A stretch of 45,521 nucleotides of DNA. Source: Pirellulales bacterium (GTDB taxonomy: Bacteria > Planctomycetota > Planctomycetia > Pirellulales > Thermoguttaceae). The stretch lies in assembly GCA_016935315.1 (NCBI GenBank), contig JAFGRD010000165.1, positions 1-45,521 on the forward strand, in the 5' to 3' direction. The position numbers and the translations under genes were made by a program. Below the pieces are notes generated by a model. It did no database searches, had not been told where the DNA came from, and saw nothing but the letters and a program-made list of their open reading frames with translations. How positions within the stretch are numbered: position 1 is the first letter of the stretch; every line of letters starts with the position of its first letter. Shown in pieces: positions 1 to 9,524 of this stretch.

Positions 1-85
1 CGGTGGATTCCGCGTTTTTCCTCGCTTACGCTTCGGGTTACGATGCCCGAAGCTACCCCAATTCCAAGGTTTGACAGAGCACTAG
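1..85 (-). mobile_element. MITE-like repeat, end fragment cut by window edge
   Basis: These 85 bases are the reverse complement of 26430-26514 with only about two mismatches. They contain the same perfect hairpin (arms 30-37 and 46-53, GCTTCGGG/CCCGAAGC) and finish with the terminal sequence TGACAGAGCACTAG (72-85), which matches the terminal inverted repeat of the complete copy near 26.5 kb. The remainder of this copy lies left of the window. No coding capacity is visible; it is most likely a non-autonomous element. The 118 bases between it and the first gene's stop codon hold nothing recognised. Confidence 0.75.
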
Positions 86-203
86 GGACCTGGTCAGGGC
101 GGCCGGATCGGACTGGCCGTCCCCCTCAACGTTGGCTGGTGCCAGAGAAGGCGCATTTCTGCTCAGGGCCGGACGGGAAACCGTGCGGCCCTCTTTGTTG
201 GTG

Positions 204-2552
204 CTACTGCTGGAGCGAGTAGAGAATCACGTTCAACCCGATCCGGGCGGCGTCTTGGCGCACATAGCCGCGGCACTCGAGCGAATCGTGCTTCTCCAGG
301 GCACAACTGATGTCGAAGGGCGAGAAGACCACTCCCCAGCGGTCGTCGATCCGGATTCCCTCCATCTCCAGCGGCACCTTTCGCAACGTGGCCTTCAAAG
401 GGCCGGCGCCGTCTTGCGCTTGCGGATCACGCCGCGTGACCGTCTGCAGGTCGAAACCGCCGTACGTCGGGGTCCACATCGGATCGCTGCCGGCGATCGG
501 CTCCAGCTTTCGGTCCGGGAAGATCTCGCTGATTTCGCGGCGGAACGATTCGGTGAACGCCTTGCTGGCACAGATCGAATCGGCCAGCAGCATACCGCCC
601 CGCTCGACGAAGGTCTTCAGCCGCAAACGCTCCTGGGGGCTGAAGCTGAAACGATTCCGGCCGTGCATGAACACCAAATGGTGGTCGAACAGGGTCGCGT
701 CGGTCACATGGATCAGATTCTCGCTCGTGTCCACCCGGATCCCCAATTGCTGGCCCGCCGTCTCCAGCAGGTTGACCAGCGCTCGGGGCGCCGCATTGCA
801 TCCACCGGGATGCCGCAGCTTGGCGATCGACAGCCGTCCGCGCATCAGCGGATCGCGGGGCGGCTGGTCGGCCGTCAGATCGAAATACTCTTCGCCGCCC
901 TTGAGATCGCGATTGGTGGCGTAGGCCAGCACGTTGATGCCAAGGGCCAGCCCCGCATCGATTTGAGCCTGCACGTCTTCGGAAAACTCCTGGCCCCGGC
1001 CGCTGCGGGACAGCTCCCAGAGACAGCTCAACGACGGCCGCGGGTTGCCCGGCGGGTCGGCCGGGGCATAGACCACACTGGTTCGGCAGCCGAACTCGAT
1101 TCCCCATAGCGGCCGCAGATGGTCCGGATCGACCGGCATCTCCACGCGCCAGATCGGGTGCCCCGGCTCCAACAGGTGCAACCGGTATTCCGGTTCGGGA
1201 AACACCTGTCGCATCAGTTCGCGAAACCCCTGGTCGAAGGCCCCACCGCCGCAATAGGCTTCGACAAACAGGAATCCGCCGCGGTCGATGTAGCCGCGAA
1301 GCTTCTCGGCCAGCCGCTTCTGCTGATCGGGGGCGGGTGGCAGGGGACTCTGATTGCCGCACAGGTAGACGACCGGCGCCCGCAGCAAATCCTCGATCTT
1401 GGCCGCCTGGACGTCGACGACTTGCCAGGTCAGATCGCGTTTCCAGCGGGATTCGACGAAACGAGTCAGGTTGTCCACGTCGTTCTGGTGGCGGTTCCAG
1501 TCGTCGGCCGGCGTGTGTTTGAGCTTGGCCAACAACGGCGGCCGGCGACCCTTGGAAAGGAAGAGCAACGACAGGCTGGTGGCCACCAGCGGATTGTCCT
1601 CGGCGTGTCCGGTCCCTTTCCAATAGCCCGACAGGTTATCCTGACTGTGGATCAGCCAATCGGCTCCCGCACGATACCAGTCGTGTCCGCCGAGGAACCG
1701 CTGGGCGGTGAGACGTCCCACCCGTTCGACGCCGTAAAGGTAATACAACAACCAGGTGCTGCCGGGCGACCCGGGGTTCCTGCTGACAGAGAAGTTGCGT
1801 CCCAACCACCGCAAGGCCCGCTCGACCCGCTCGTTTTCCCCTTCGCTTTGGCCGCAACACTGGATGCGGTCGCCGGAGGCCTTGGCGTTCGACGCCCGGA
1901 CCTTGCCCCCGGTGATTACCAGCGAGGCGATGCCGGCCGACGTCATGCTTCCGGTGCCGGCGACGCCCTTGTAGTAGCCCCAGGAGCCGTCGGCGTTCTG
2001 GCAGTCTTCCCAATAGGCCTTGGCCAGCCGCCAGGTCTGGCCGCTGACCGCCACGCCAACCCGTTCCGCCTCGTTCAAGGCGAGCAAGGCGAACTGCGAG
2101 TTGGAGTTGTCGCCGTTGGCTTCCGGATATCCCCAGGCCCCGGTGCGCAGTCCGGTGGTGATTTGCTTGCTCTGGAGCCACTTCACGTTGCGGCTGATCA
2201 GCAGGTTGTAGTTCGCCGCCCCGGCCTTGCAGAAGACCATCGTCTGTAGCGATGTCATGTAGGTCTTGTCCGGCTTCAGCTTGCGCAGATAGCCCAAGGC
2301 ACGATCGACGTGCTCGTCGTCGGGCTCGACGCCGCATTCCAGCAGGGCCAACGTACACAGGGCGGTGACGCCGCCGGGATGGCCGAGAAACTCGGGCCAG
2401 GAGCCGTCGGGCCGCTGTTGTTGCTTCAGGTAGGCGACCCCCCGGTCGATGGCCTGGCGAACCTGTTCCGCCGAGATTTCTGCCCGCAGAGTCGATCCAA
2501 ACGACCCAACCAGTACACCCGCCAGCAGGGCCACAGTTATCCGACACTTCAT
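204..2552 (-). CDS. exported terpenoid-toroid repeat protein with two DUF4159 domains
   Basis: The 782-aa product starts with a Sec-type signal peptide (residues 1-24, hydrophobic core then TLRAE). Residues about 30-335 carry repeated QxxDGSW-type motifs (QQRPDGSW, QNADGSW) typical of the prenyltransferase/squalene-oxidase alpha-toroid fold. Two DUF4159 domains follow (about 347-550 and 570-780), each with an 'FxxRGGxLxxx' core (YIDRGGFLFVEAYCGG and FVERGGMLLADSIC). DUF4159 is a GATase-like domain common in planctomycetes next to MoxR/VWA genes; no reaction is established. The toroid lacks obvious cyclase acid motifs, so it is probably a binding or scaffold module in the periplasm. The gene is divergent from the MoxR operon across a 165-bp AT-richer spacer, suggesting shared control. 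Confidence 0.85.
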   Translation of the reverse strand: MKCRITVALLAGVLVGSFGSTLRAEISAEQVRQAIDRGVAYLKQQQRPDGSWPEFLGHPGGVTALCTLALLECGVEPDDEHVDRALGYLRKLKPDKTYMTSLQTMVFCKAGAANYNLLISRNVKWLQSKQITTGLRTGAWGYPEANGDNSNSQFALLALNEAERVGVAVSGQTWRLAKAYWEDCQNADGSWGYYKGVAGTGSMTSAGIASLVITGGKVRASNAKASGDRIQCCGQSEGENERVERALRWLGRNFSVSRNPGSPGSTWLLYYLYGVERVGRLTAQRFLGGHDWYRAGADWLIHSQDNLSGYWKGTGHAEDNPLVATSLSLLFLSKGRRPPLLAKLKHTPADDWNRHQNDVDNLTRFVESRWKRDLTWQVVDVQAAKIEDLLRAPVVYLCGNQSPLPPAPDQQKRLAEKLRGYIDRGGFLFVEAYCGGGAFDQGFRELMRQVFPEPEYRLHLLEPGHPIWRVEMPVDPDHLRPLWGIEFGCRTSVVYAPADPPGNPRPSLSCLWELSRSGRGQEFSEDVQAQIDAGLALGINVLAYATNRDLKGGEEYFDLTADQPPRDPLMRGRLSIAKLRHPGGCNAAPRALVNLLETAGQQLGIRVDTSENLIHVTDATLFDHHLVFMHGRNRFSFSPQERLRLKTFVERGGMLLADSICASKAFTESFRREISEIFPDRKLEPIAGSDPMWTPTYGGFDLQTVTRRDPQAQDGAGPLKATLRKVPLEMEGIRIDDRWGVVFSPFDISCALEKHDSLECRGYVRQDAARIGLNVILYSLQQ

Positions 2553-2595
2553 GATCGGGCTCCCTTAACCAGGCTCAGGCGTGGTTAGCATAAGT

Positions 2596-2624
2596 ATCAT
2601 AGAATTCAGAAGTTAGGTCGGCAA
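2596..2624 (-). promoter_or_regulatory. candidate sigma70-like promoter for the DUF4159 gene
   Basis: On the minus strand TTGCCG (2624-2619), a 17-base spacer and TATGAT (2601-2596) lie just upstream of the start at 2552. They match the -35/-10 consensus at 4/6 and 5/6. The spacer is AT-rich compared with its surroundings. Prediction by eye only. Confidence 0.45.
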
Positions 2625-2717
2625 TACCTATTGTCACGGCCTGGGTGTTCTTGGACTTCGGCTATAGAATACTAGGATAAGTGCAGAAGCCGGCCCGTCA
2701 TCGTTCGCCACGGACGG

Positions 2718-3803
<1,086 letters not shown>

Positions 3804-3860
3804 TCGGAGAAAGGACCGTGCAGGAACCCGGCTTCCTGTCGTCCACGCATCCAGACGCGC

Positions 3861-4757
3861 ATGGCTACCGCCGAACAGTACCTCAAACCCGAAGTCATCA
3901 ACCAGATCAAGCGTCTGGATCTGCGCGCCCAGTTCATCGTCAAGGGCTTTCTGCACGGGCTTCACGCCAGCCCGTTCCACGGCTTCTCGGTCGAGTTCAG
4001 CGAGCACCGCAAGTACACGCCCGGCGACGACCCGAAGGACATCGATTGGCTCGTCTACGCCAAGACGGACAAGTATTACGTGAAGAAGTTCGAGGCCGAG
4101 ACGAACATCACCGGCTACCTGGTCATGGACCTGAGCCGCTCGATGGGCTACACCTATCGCCAGGAGCTGACCAAGCTCGACTATTCGATCTCTCTGGCGG
4201 CCGCATTGTGTTACTTGATGATCCACCAGCAAGACCCGGTGGGTCTGCTCACCTTCGATCAGCAAATCCGCAACAGCCTGGCCCCGAAGGCCCGGCGCAG
4301 CCAGCTCGGCAACGTGCTGTCGCTGCTGGCCAATCTCCAGCCGCAGGGCGAGACCGACATCGCCAACAGCCTGACCCAAGTGGCCGCCATGCTCCGCCAC
4401 GCCAGCCTGGTGATGATCTTCTCCGACCTGCTGGCCGAGCCCGAGCCGGTGCTCGAAGCGCTCTACCGGCTGCGCCACCGCGGGCACGACGTGATTCTGT
4501 TCCACGTGCTCGACGAGGCCGAGGTGCGGTTTCCCTTCGACGGCATGGTCGAGCTGGAAGACCCGGAAAACCAGCAGCGCCTCTGCCTGGACGCCGCCGC
4601 GTTCCGCCGCGATTACCTGGACGAGATCGAGGCCTTCCGCACCACGTATCGCCGCGAGTGTTCGCAGGCCCGGGTGGACTACGTGCCGCTGGACACGAGC
4701 ATGCAGTTCGACCGGGCGCTGACGGAGTATCTGGTCAGTCGGACGGCGAGGGGGTGA
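3861..4757 (+). CDS. DUF58 domain protein (VWA-like partner of MoxR)
   Basis: The 298-aa product shows the DUF58 signature (YTPGDDPKDIDWLVYAKTDK around residues 51-70, followed by KKFEAETN) and then a VWA-like fold with the MIDAS motif DLSRSM (about residue 90). DUF58 proteins are encoded beside moxR and are thought to be clients or adaptors of the ATPase. No transmembrane segment is visible, so this one is probably cytoplasmic or peripheral. It lies 57 bp after moxR and 7 bp before the BatA-like gene, consistent with one transcript. No strong ribosome-binding site precedes the ATG, as is common in planctomycetes. Confidence 0.95.
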   Translation: MATAEQYLKPEVINQIKRLDLRAQFIVKGFLHGLHASPFHGFSVEFSEHRKYTPGDDPKDIDWLVYAKTDKYYVKKFEAETNITGYLVMDLSRSMGYTYRQELTKLDYSISLAAALCYLMIHQQDPVGLLTFDQQIRNSLAPKARRSQLGNVLSLLANLQPQGETDIANSLTQVAAMLRHASLVMIFSDLLAEPEPVLEALYRLRHRGHDVILFHVLDEAEVRFPFDGMVELEDPENQQRLCLDAAAFRRDYLDEIEAFRTTYRRECSQARVDYVPLDTSMQFDRALTEYLVSRTARG

Positions 4758-4764
4758 GGACGCC

Positions 4765-6894
4765 ATGACCTTCGTCAACCTCTCACTTCTGGGCGGAACC
4801 GCGCTGATCGCCTTGCCGATCGTGCTGCATCTGATCATGCGCCAGAAGCCGAAACGGCTGGAGTTCCCGGCGCTGCGGTTTATCCAGAAGCGAAGCGACG
4901 TGAACCGGCGGCGGCTGCTGTTGCGCCACATCCTGCTGCTGTTGCTGCGGGCGGCGGCCATTGCCCTGTTGGCCTGCGCGCTGGCCCGGCCAAGCATCCA
5001 TTTCTCCGGCGCGCTGGGCAGCCAAGAGGCGCCGGTGGCGGCCGCGCTGGTTTTCGACACGGCGCCGCGGATGGAGTATCGGCACGAGAACCTCTCGCGA
5101 CTGCAATCCGCCCGGGAATTGGGCCTCTGGCTCCTGGCCCAACTGCCCAGTCAGAGCCAGATCGCGGTGCTCGACACCCGATTGGGGCCGGGCACGTTTC
5201 AGGTCGATCGCGGAGCGGCCAAGCAGCGAATCGAGCGGCTTCAGACGGTGGCCCATTCCCAACCGCTGCCCCGCGCACTCGACGAGGCCTTGCGCCTGGT
5301 CGGCCAGAGCGAACTGGAGCGCAAGGAGGTCTACGTCTTCAGCGACCTCGCGCGGGGCGCCTGGCCCGCCGACTCGGTCGAAGCCCTGCAGAGTCGCCTC
5401 AAGGAAGTGCCGCACGTGGGGATCTACGTGATCGACGTGGGCGTGAAGCAACCGGTCAACTACTCGCTGGGCGAGCTGCGGCTTTCCGGCCAGGTGCTTT
5501 CCAACCGCAGCTCGCTGCGCGTGGAAACCGAATTGTCGCACACGGGGCCGGCCGGTGATCGCACCGTCGAGCTGTACCTGCTCGACAACAAAGGAAACGA
5601 CCGGAAACGCAGCGAGCAGAGCTACGCGCTCGACGGCGACCAGTCGCAACAGGTCGAATTCCACGTCGGCTCGCTGGGAATCGGAACGCATCAGGGCTTC
5701 GTGCGGATCGTGGGGCAGGACGGCCTGGCCTGCGACGACACGCGCTACTTCAGCGTCGAGGTGAAGCCCGCGTGGAAGGTCTTGGTGGCTGCCCCCGACC
5801 CGCCCGAGCAGACCGCCCTGTTCCTGTTCCAGGCCTTGGCCCCCACCGAATATCAGCGGCGCGGCGAGGCCCGGTTCGATTGCCACTTGATCGGCCTTTC
5901 GGAACTCTCGCGGCGCCCGCTGGACGAGTACGCGGCGGTCTGCCTGCTGGACCCCACCCCGCTGGAGCCCGCCGAATGGAAGAAGCTGGCTGACTTCGCC
6001 GCCGACGGCCACGGGGTCGCCGTGTTCCTGGGACGCAACGCCCGGCCGGCCGAGTCGTTCAACACGCCGGTTGCTCAGGACCTTCTAGCGGGCAAGCTGC
6101 TGCGTCAGGCCCGGGCCCCGGACGGCGACGTGTTTCTGGCCCCGGGCGATTACCAGCACCCGATCCTCTCGGAATTCCGGCGGCTGGCCGGTGCGGTTCC
6201 CTGGCAGGCCTTTCCGGTTTTTCGCTATTGGGAAATCGACGCGCCTCGCTCGGGCGTGGGCGTGGTCGTGCCGTACAGCGACCGCCGCCCCGCCTTGTTG
6301 GAGCGGCCGTTGGGCAAGGGGCGCGCCCTGATGATGACCACGCCCGTCTCCGACCGGCCCGACCGGGACCCGTGGAACCTCTTGCCGGTAGGTCAGGCCT
6401 GGCCGTTCGGCATTCTGGTCCACGGGATGATGCTCTATCTGGTCGGCAGCGGCGATCAGCAACTGAACTACTACGCCGGGCAAACGGCCGTGCTGCAGCT
6501 CGACCCCCAGCAGTCCCGCTCCACGTATCAACTGTTTGCCCCGGGCGAAGACGGCTTTCCGCTCTCGGCCGATCTGACGCGGCATCTGCTGGTCATTTCG
6601 GCCACCGACCAGGCGGGCAACTACCGGGTTCAAGCGGGCGGCACCACGGGTGTGGACCGCGGCTTCAGCGTGAACCTCGCCCCCGAACAAACCGAACTCC
6701 GCCGCGTCGCCGAAGAAGACCTGGACAAAGTCTTCGGACCCTACGACTACCGCGTTGCTCGGACCAGACAGCAAATCGAGCGGGATTTCAGCGAAGGCCG
6801 CGTCGGCCGCGAGCTGTTCTCTCTGCTGATCCTCATGACGGCCTTGATCTTGGCGGCGGAACACTTCGTGGCCAACCGTTTCTATCGACAATGA
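4765..6894 (+). CDS. BatA-type membrane protein with degenerate VWA domain
   Basis: The 709-aa protein begins with the aerotolerance-regulator N-terminal domain: a first TM at about 7-24, the motif RQKPKRLEFPALRFI, a basic stretch and a second TM at about 50-75. The following domain (about 90-225) looks VWA-like, but its MIDAS position reads DTAPRM (D98) instead of DxSxS, so metal binding is doubtful. A beta-rich middle region and a GATase-like segment (about 345-560) follow, and a C-terminal TM (about 688-705) anchors the end. It probably works in the envelope with the neighbouring MoxR and DUF58 proteins. The ATG is 7 bp after the DUF58 stop. A function in oxygen tolerance is only the historical family name. 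Confidence 0.88.
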   Translation: MTFVNLSLLGGTALIALPIVLHLIMRQKPKRLEFPALRFIQKRSDVNRRRLLLRHILLLLLRAAAIALLACALARPSIHFSGALGSQEAPVAAALVFDTAPRMEYRHENLSRLQSARELGLWLLAQLPSQSQIAVLDTRLGPGTFQVDRGAAKQRIERLQTVAHSQPLPRALDEALRLVGQSELERKEVYVFSDLARGAWPADSVEALQSRLKEVPHVGIYVIDVGVKQPVNYSLGELRLSGQVLSNRSSLRVETELSHTGPAGDRTVELYLLDNKGNDRKRSEQSYALDGDQSQQVEFHVGSLGIGTHQGFVRIVGQDGLACDDTRYFSVEVKPAWKVLVAAPDPPEQTALFLFQALAPTEYQRRGEARFDCHLIGLSELSRRPLDEYAAVCLLDPTPLEPAEWKKLADFAADGHGVAVFLGRNARPAESFNTPVAQDLLAGKLLRQARAPDGDVFLAPGDYQHPILSEFRRLAGAVPWQAFPVFRYWEIDAPRSGVGVVVPYSDRRPALLERPLGKGRALMMTTPVSDRPDRDPWNLLPVGQAWPFGILVHGMMLYLVGSGDQQLNYYAGQTAVLQLDPQQSRSTYQLFAPGEDGFPLSADLTRHLLVISATDQAGNYRVQAGGTTGVDRGFSVNLAPEQTELRRVAEEDLDKVFGPYDYRVARTRQQIERDFSEGRVGRELFSLLILMTALILAAEHFVANRFYRQ

Positions 6895-6919
6895 TACATC
6901 CCGCGTAATCCCGACGCCC

Positions 6920-9175
6920 ATGCTCCGACCGTCCTTCTATCCCGTTGCCGACAGCTACCTCCTGGTGGTCGTGGTGGCGCTGCTGCTGGCGGGACTGCTG
7001 CTGCTGGGTCCCGGTCGCGGCCGGGTAGGCGGGTGGCGGCGGGCGACGCTGATTGGCCTGCGGGCGGCCGTGGTCCTGCTGATCGTCCTGGCCATGCTCC
7101 GACCGACCCTGATCTACACGGAAACGAAGAAACAGTCGGCCACGCTCGTGATTCTGGCCGACCGCTCGCGGAGCATGTCGGTGCAAGACACCGTCGGCAA
7201 CAAATCCCGCTACGAGGCGCTACGCCGGACGATCGTCGAGGCGGCGCCGGCGCTGGCCGCCTTGGCCGAGGACTTCGAGCTGAAGGCCTATACGTTCGAC
7301 GCCCAAGCCCGGCCCGCCAAAACCGCCGGTGGCAAGATCACCTTGGGTCCGACGCCCGACGGAGAACAGACGGCCATCGGGGCCGTGCTGGAAGACGTGC
7401 TGCGTCAGGAGGCCGGCAAGCGTCTGCTGGGGGTCGTCTTGCTCAGCGACGGGGCCCAACGCGCCTATGCCCCCCGCGATCTGCCTCCCCAAACCGCCGC
7501 CAGTCGCCTGAAGCACCTGGGCTATCCGTTGTTCACGTTTCCCTTGGGCCAGTCGCGCGGACTCGGCCAAGCGAAAGACGTGGCCGTGAAGGACCTGCTG
7601 GTCAACCCGAGCGTGTTCGAGAAGAACGACCTGGCCGTCGCCGGTCAGATCCGCGCCGACGGCTACGCCGGTGCCCAGATTCCCGTCGAGCTGCTTTTCG
7701 AAAACGCCTCCGGCAAAATGGAGGTGGTGGCCGGCGAGAGGCTCAAGGCCACCGCGGCCGGCCAACTCCTTCCCGTGAAGCTCAGCTACGCGCCGCCGAC
7801 CGCCGGGGAATACAAGCTCACGCTCCGGGTGGCCGAGCAGTCGGGCGAGCTGGTCACCACCAACAACGAGCTGAGCACGTTCGTCAACGTGCTCAAGGGC
7901 GGGCTGAGCGTGCTCTATCTGGAGGGAACGCCGCGGGTGGAGATCAAGTTCCTTCGCCGGGCACTGGAGGCTTCGCCCGACATCAACGTCGACTTCTATC
8001 GAATCGACGCCCGGCGGCCCGAGACTCGACCCGGCAACATGGCCGAATGGTTCCAGCCGGGTAAGTACGACGTCTACATCCTCGGCGACCTCGACGCCAC
8101 GGCGTTTCGCGACAACGAGTTGAAGGACCTGGCCGAGGCGGTCGACCGGGGCGCCGGGTTGATCATGTTGGGCGGGTTCCACAGCTTTGCCCCGGGCGGG
8201 TACGCCACCACGCCCCTGGCCAAGGTGCTGCCGGTGACGATGGATCGCTTCGACCGCCAGGAGTTTGGCGAGAAGATCCGCAGCGACGTCCATCTGCCGG
8301 GGCCGCTGGCCATGCGGCCCACGCCCGTTGGCCTGCTCCATTTCGCCCTGACGCTGGCCGGCAGCCGAGAGGAGAACATGGCCCAGTGGGCGAAGCTGCC
8401 GCCGCTGACCGGGGCCAACCGGTTCCGCGCGTTGGCCCCCTCGGCCCAGACGCTGGCCGTCGCCGGCCGCAACACGCCGCTGCTGGTCTATCACTACTAC
8501 GGTCGGGGCCGCGTGCTGGCTTTTGCCGGCGATTCGACCTGGCGATGGTGGATGCAGGGATTCGAGTCGGCCCACAAACGCTTCTGGCGACAAATCGTCT
8601 TGTGGCTCGCCCGAAAGGACGAAACGACCGAGGGCAACGTCTGGGTGCGCCTGGCCAAGCGGCGGTTTGCCCCGGCCGAGCGGGTGGAGTTTGCCGCCGG
8701 CGCGCAGTCGGCCGGTGGCGAAGTGGTCGGCACCGCCACCTATCGGGCCAGTGTCGTGCTGCCCGACCAGACCCGCCAACCCCTGACGCTGGTCCGGCAG
8801 GGCGATCACATGACCGGCTCGTTCCGCCAGACCCAGGCCGCCGGCGACTACACGATCGAGGTCACCGCCATGCAGGATGGGGCCGAGTTGGGCACGGCCT
8901 GGTCGCGGTTCCTGGTCTTCCAGCAGGACTTGGAGCTGGACAACGCTGCCGCCGATGCGGCCACGCTGGAAAGCCTCGCGGCGATGACCGGCGGCGAGTC
9001 GCTTGCCCCGGAGCAGTTCCCCGAGTTGATCGAGCGCCTGGCCCAACGCACCGAACACCTGGAGGTCGAACAGCAGATCAAGGAAGCCCTCTGGGACACC
9101 TGGCCGTTCTTCCTGCTGCTGGTCGCCCTGCTGGGCACCGAATGGTACTTGCGCAAGCGTTGGGGGCTGGTGTAG
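6920..9175 (+). CDS. membrane VWA protein with GATase-like domain
   Basis: This 751-aa product has two N-terminal TM segments (about 13-31 and 45-62), a VWA domain starting at residue 76 with an intact MIDAS DRSRSM (D81, S83, S85), beta-sandwich repeats (about 215-325), a class-I glutamine-amidotransferase-like domain (about 325-560, motif YDVYILGDLDA then GGFHSFAPGGY) and a C-terminal TM (WPFFLLLVALLGTEW). This is the usual planctomycete 'VWA-GATase' gene that closes MoxR operons. The GATase-like domain shows no evident catalytic Cys-His-Glu set, so it is probably structural. It lies 25 bp downstream of the BatA-like gene. Its function is inferred only from association: envelope-complex assembly or mechanical sensing. 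Confidence 0.88.
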   Translation: MLRPSFYPVADSYLLVVVVALLLAGLLLLGPGRGRVGGWRRATLIGLRAAVVLLIVLAMLRPTLIYTETKKQSATLVILADRSRSMSVQDTVGNKSRYEALRRTIVEAAPALAALAEDFELKAYTFDAQARPAKTAGGKITLGPTPDGEQTAIGAVLEDVLRQEAGKRLLGVVLLSDGAQRAYAPRDLPPQTAASRLKHLGYPLFTFPLGQSRGLGQAKDVAVKDLLVNPSVFEKNDLAVAGQIRADGYAGAQIPVELLFENASGKMEVVAGERLKATAAGQLLPVKLSYAPPTAGEYKLTLRVAEQSGELVTTNNELSTFVNVLKGGLSVLYLEGTPRVEIKFLRRALEASPDINVDFYRIDARRPETRPGNMAEWFQPGKYDVYILGDLDATAFRDNELKDLAEAVDRGAGLIMLGGFHSFAPGGYATTPLAKVLPVTMDRFDRQEFGEKIRSDVHLPGPLAMRPTPVGLLHFALTLAGSREENMAQWAKLPPLTGANRFRALAPSAQTLAVAGRNTPLLVYHYYGRGRVLAFAGDSTWRWWMQGFESAHKRFWRQIVLWLARKDETTEGNVWVRLAKRRFAPAERVEFAAGAQSAGGEVVGTATYRASVVLPDQTRQPLTLVRQGDHMTGSFRQTQAAGDYTIEVTAMQDGAELGTAWSRFLVFQQDLELDNAAADAATLESLAAMTGGESLAPEQFPELIERLAQRTEHLEVEQQIKEALWDTWPFFLLLVALLGTEWYLRKRWGLV

Positions 9176-9263
9176 CGACTTCGAGACGCCTGCGGGGCAG
9201 GTTCTCGCCCGGCCCCGCTTCTCCTGGCCAGCGCCGTTTCCGAATGGACTCGTCATACCGGGC

Positions 9264-9338
9264 GAGCGCTATGGTGGCAAAGGCGTCTGCGCCGCCTTTG
9301 CCGCCATGAGAATGCCCAACTTGTTCTATTGCGAGTCC
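9264..9338 (+). repeat. dispersed repeat family, copy 1
   Basis: This sequence aligns with 13760-13834 over about 75 bases. The shared parts are GCGCCGCCTTT, then GAATGCCCAAC, then TTGCGAG. A related piece is inverted at 39693-39722. The 5' half forms a hairpin with 10-bp arms (9276-9285 and 9293-9302), while the arm sequence differs between copies. It follows the stop of the VWA gene by about 90 bp and might act as a transcription terminator, although no T-run follows. Confidence 0.65.
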
Positions 9339-9405
9339 AAAGAGGGGAACATTCTGGAAGGCGCGAACCACGCGCCCCCTGGCCGGGTCACTCTTGCCAT
9401 GGAAT

Positions 9406-9485
9406 AATGGGCCCACCGTCCAATGGGCCCACCGTCCAATGGGCCCACCGTCCAATGGGCCCACCGTCCAATGGGCCCAGCGTCC
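9406..9485. repeat. 16-bp tandem repeat, five units
   Basis: AATGGGCCCACCGTCC occurs four times without error (9406-9469), plus a fifth copy with one C-to-G change (9470-9485). It contains the palindrome GGGCCC in every unit. It lies immediately upstream of the MATE transporter start. No spacer variation is present, so it is not a CRISPR array. Confidence 0.95.
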
Positions 9486-9524
9486 GTGCTTCCGCCCCAA
9501 TGTCTTCCTCCCGGTGATCCTATC

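Larger units (their letters stand above)
9176..9524. other. intergenic region with a dispersed repeat and a tandem array
   Basis: The 349-bp gap after the VWA operon holds one copy of a dispersed repeat (about 9264-9338, with a hairpin at 9276-9302), a short GGCGCG/CGCGCC hairpin (about 9361-9377) and a 16-bp tandem array (9406-9485). No gene is recognised. An open frame with ATG at 9423 continues into the MATE gene but would translate the tandem repeat, so it was not used as the start. Confidence 0.6.

Noticed and set aside
7220-9256. Long minus-strand open frame opposite the VWA gene
   Set aside because: It shows the same antisense composition, with no recognisable motif, start context or conserved domain.
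9406-9485. Possible CRISPR array
   Set aside because: Units are directly contiguous with no spacers and no cas genes are present. The same holds for the arrays at 15016, 30878 and 35746.
9423-9524. Upstream ATG for the MATE gene
   Set aside because: It would translate the 16-bp tandem repeat into a non-conserved leader; GTG 9525 gives a normal-length protein.
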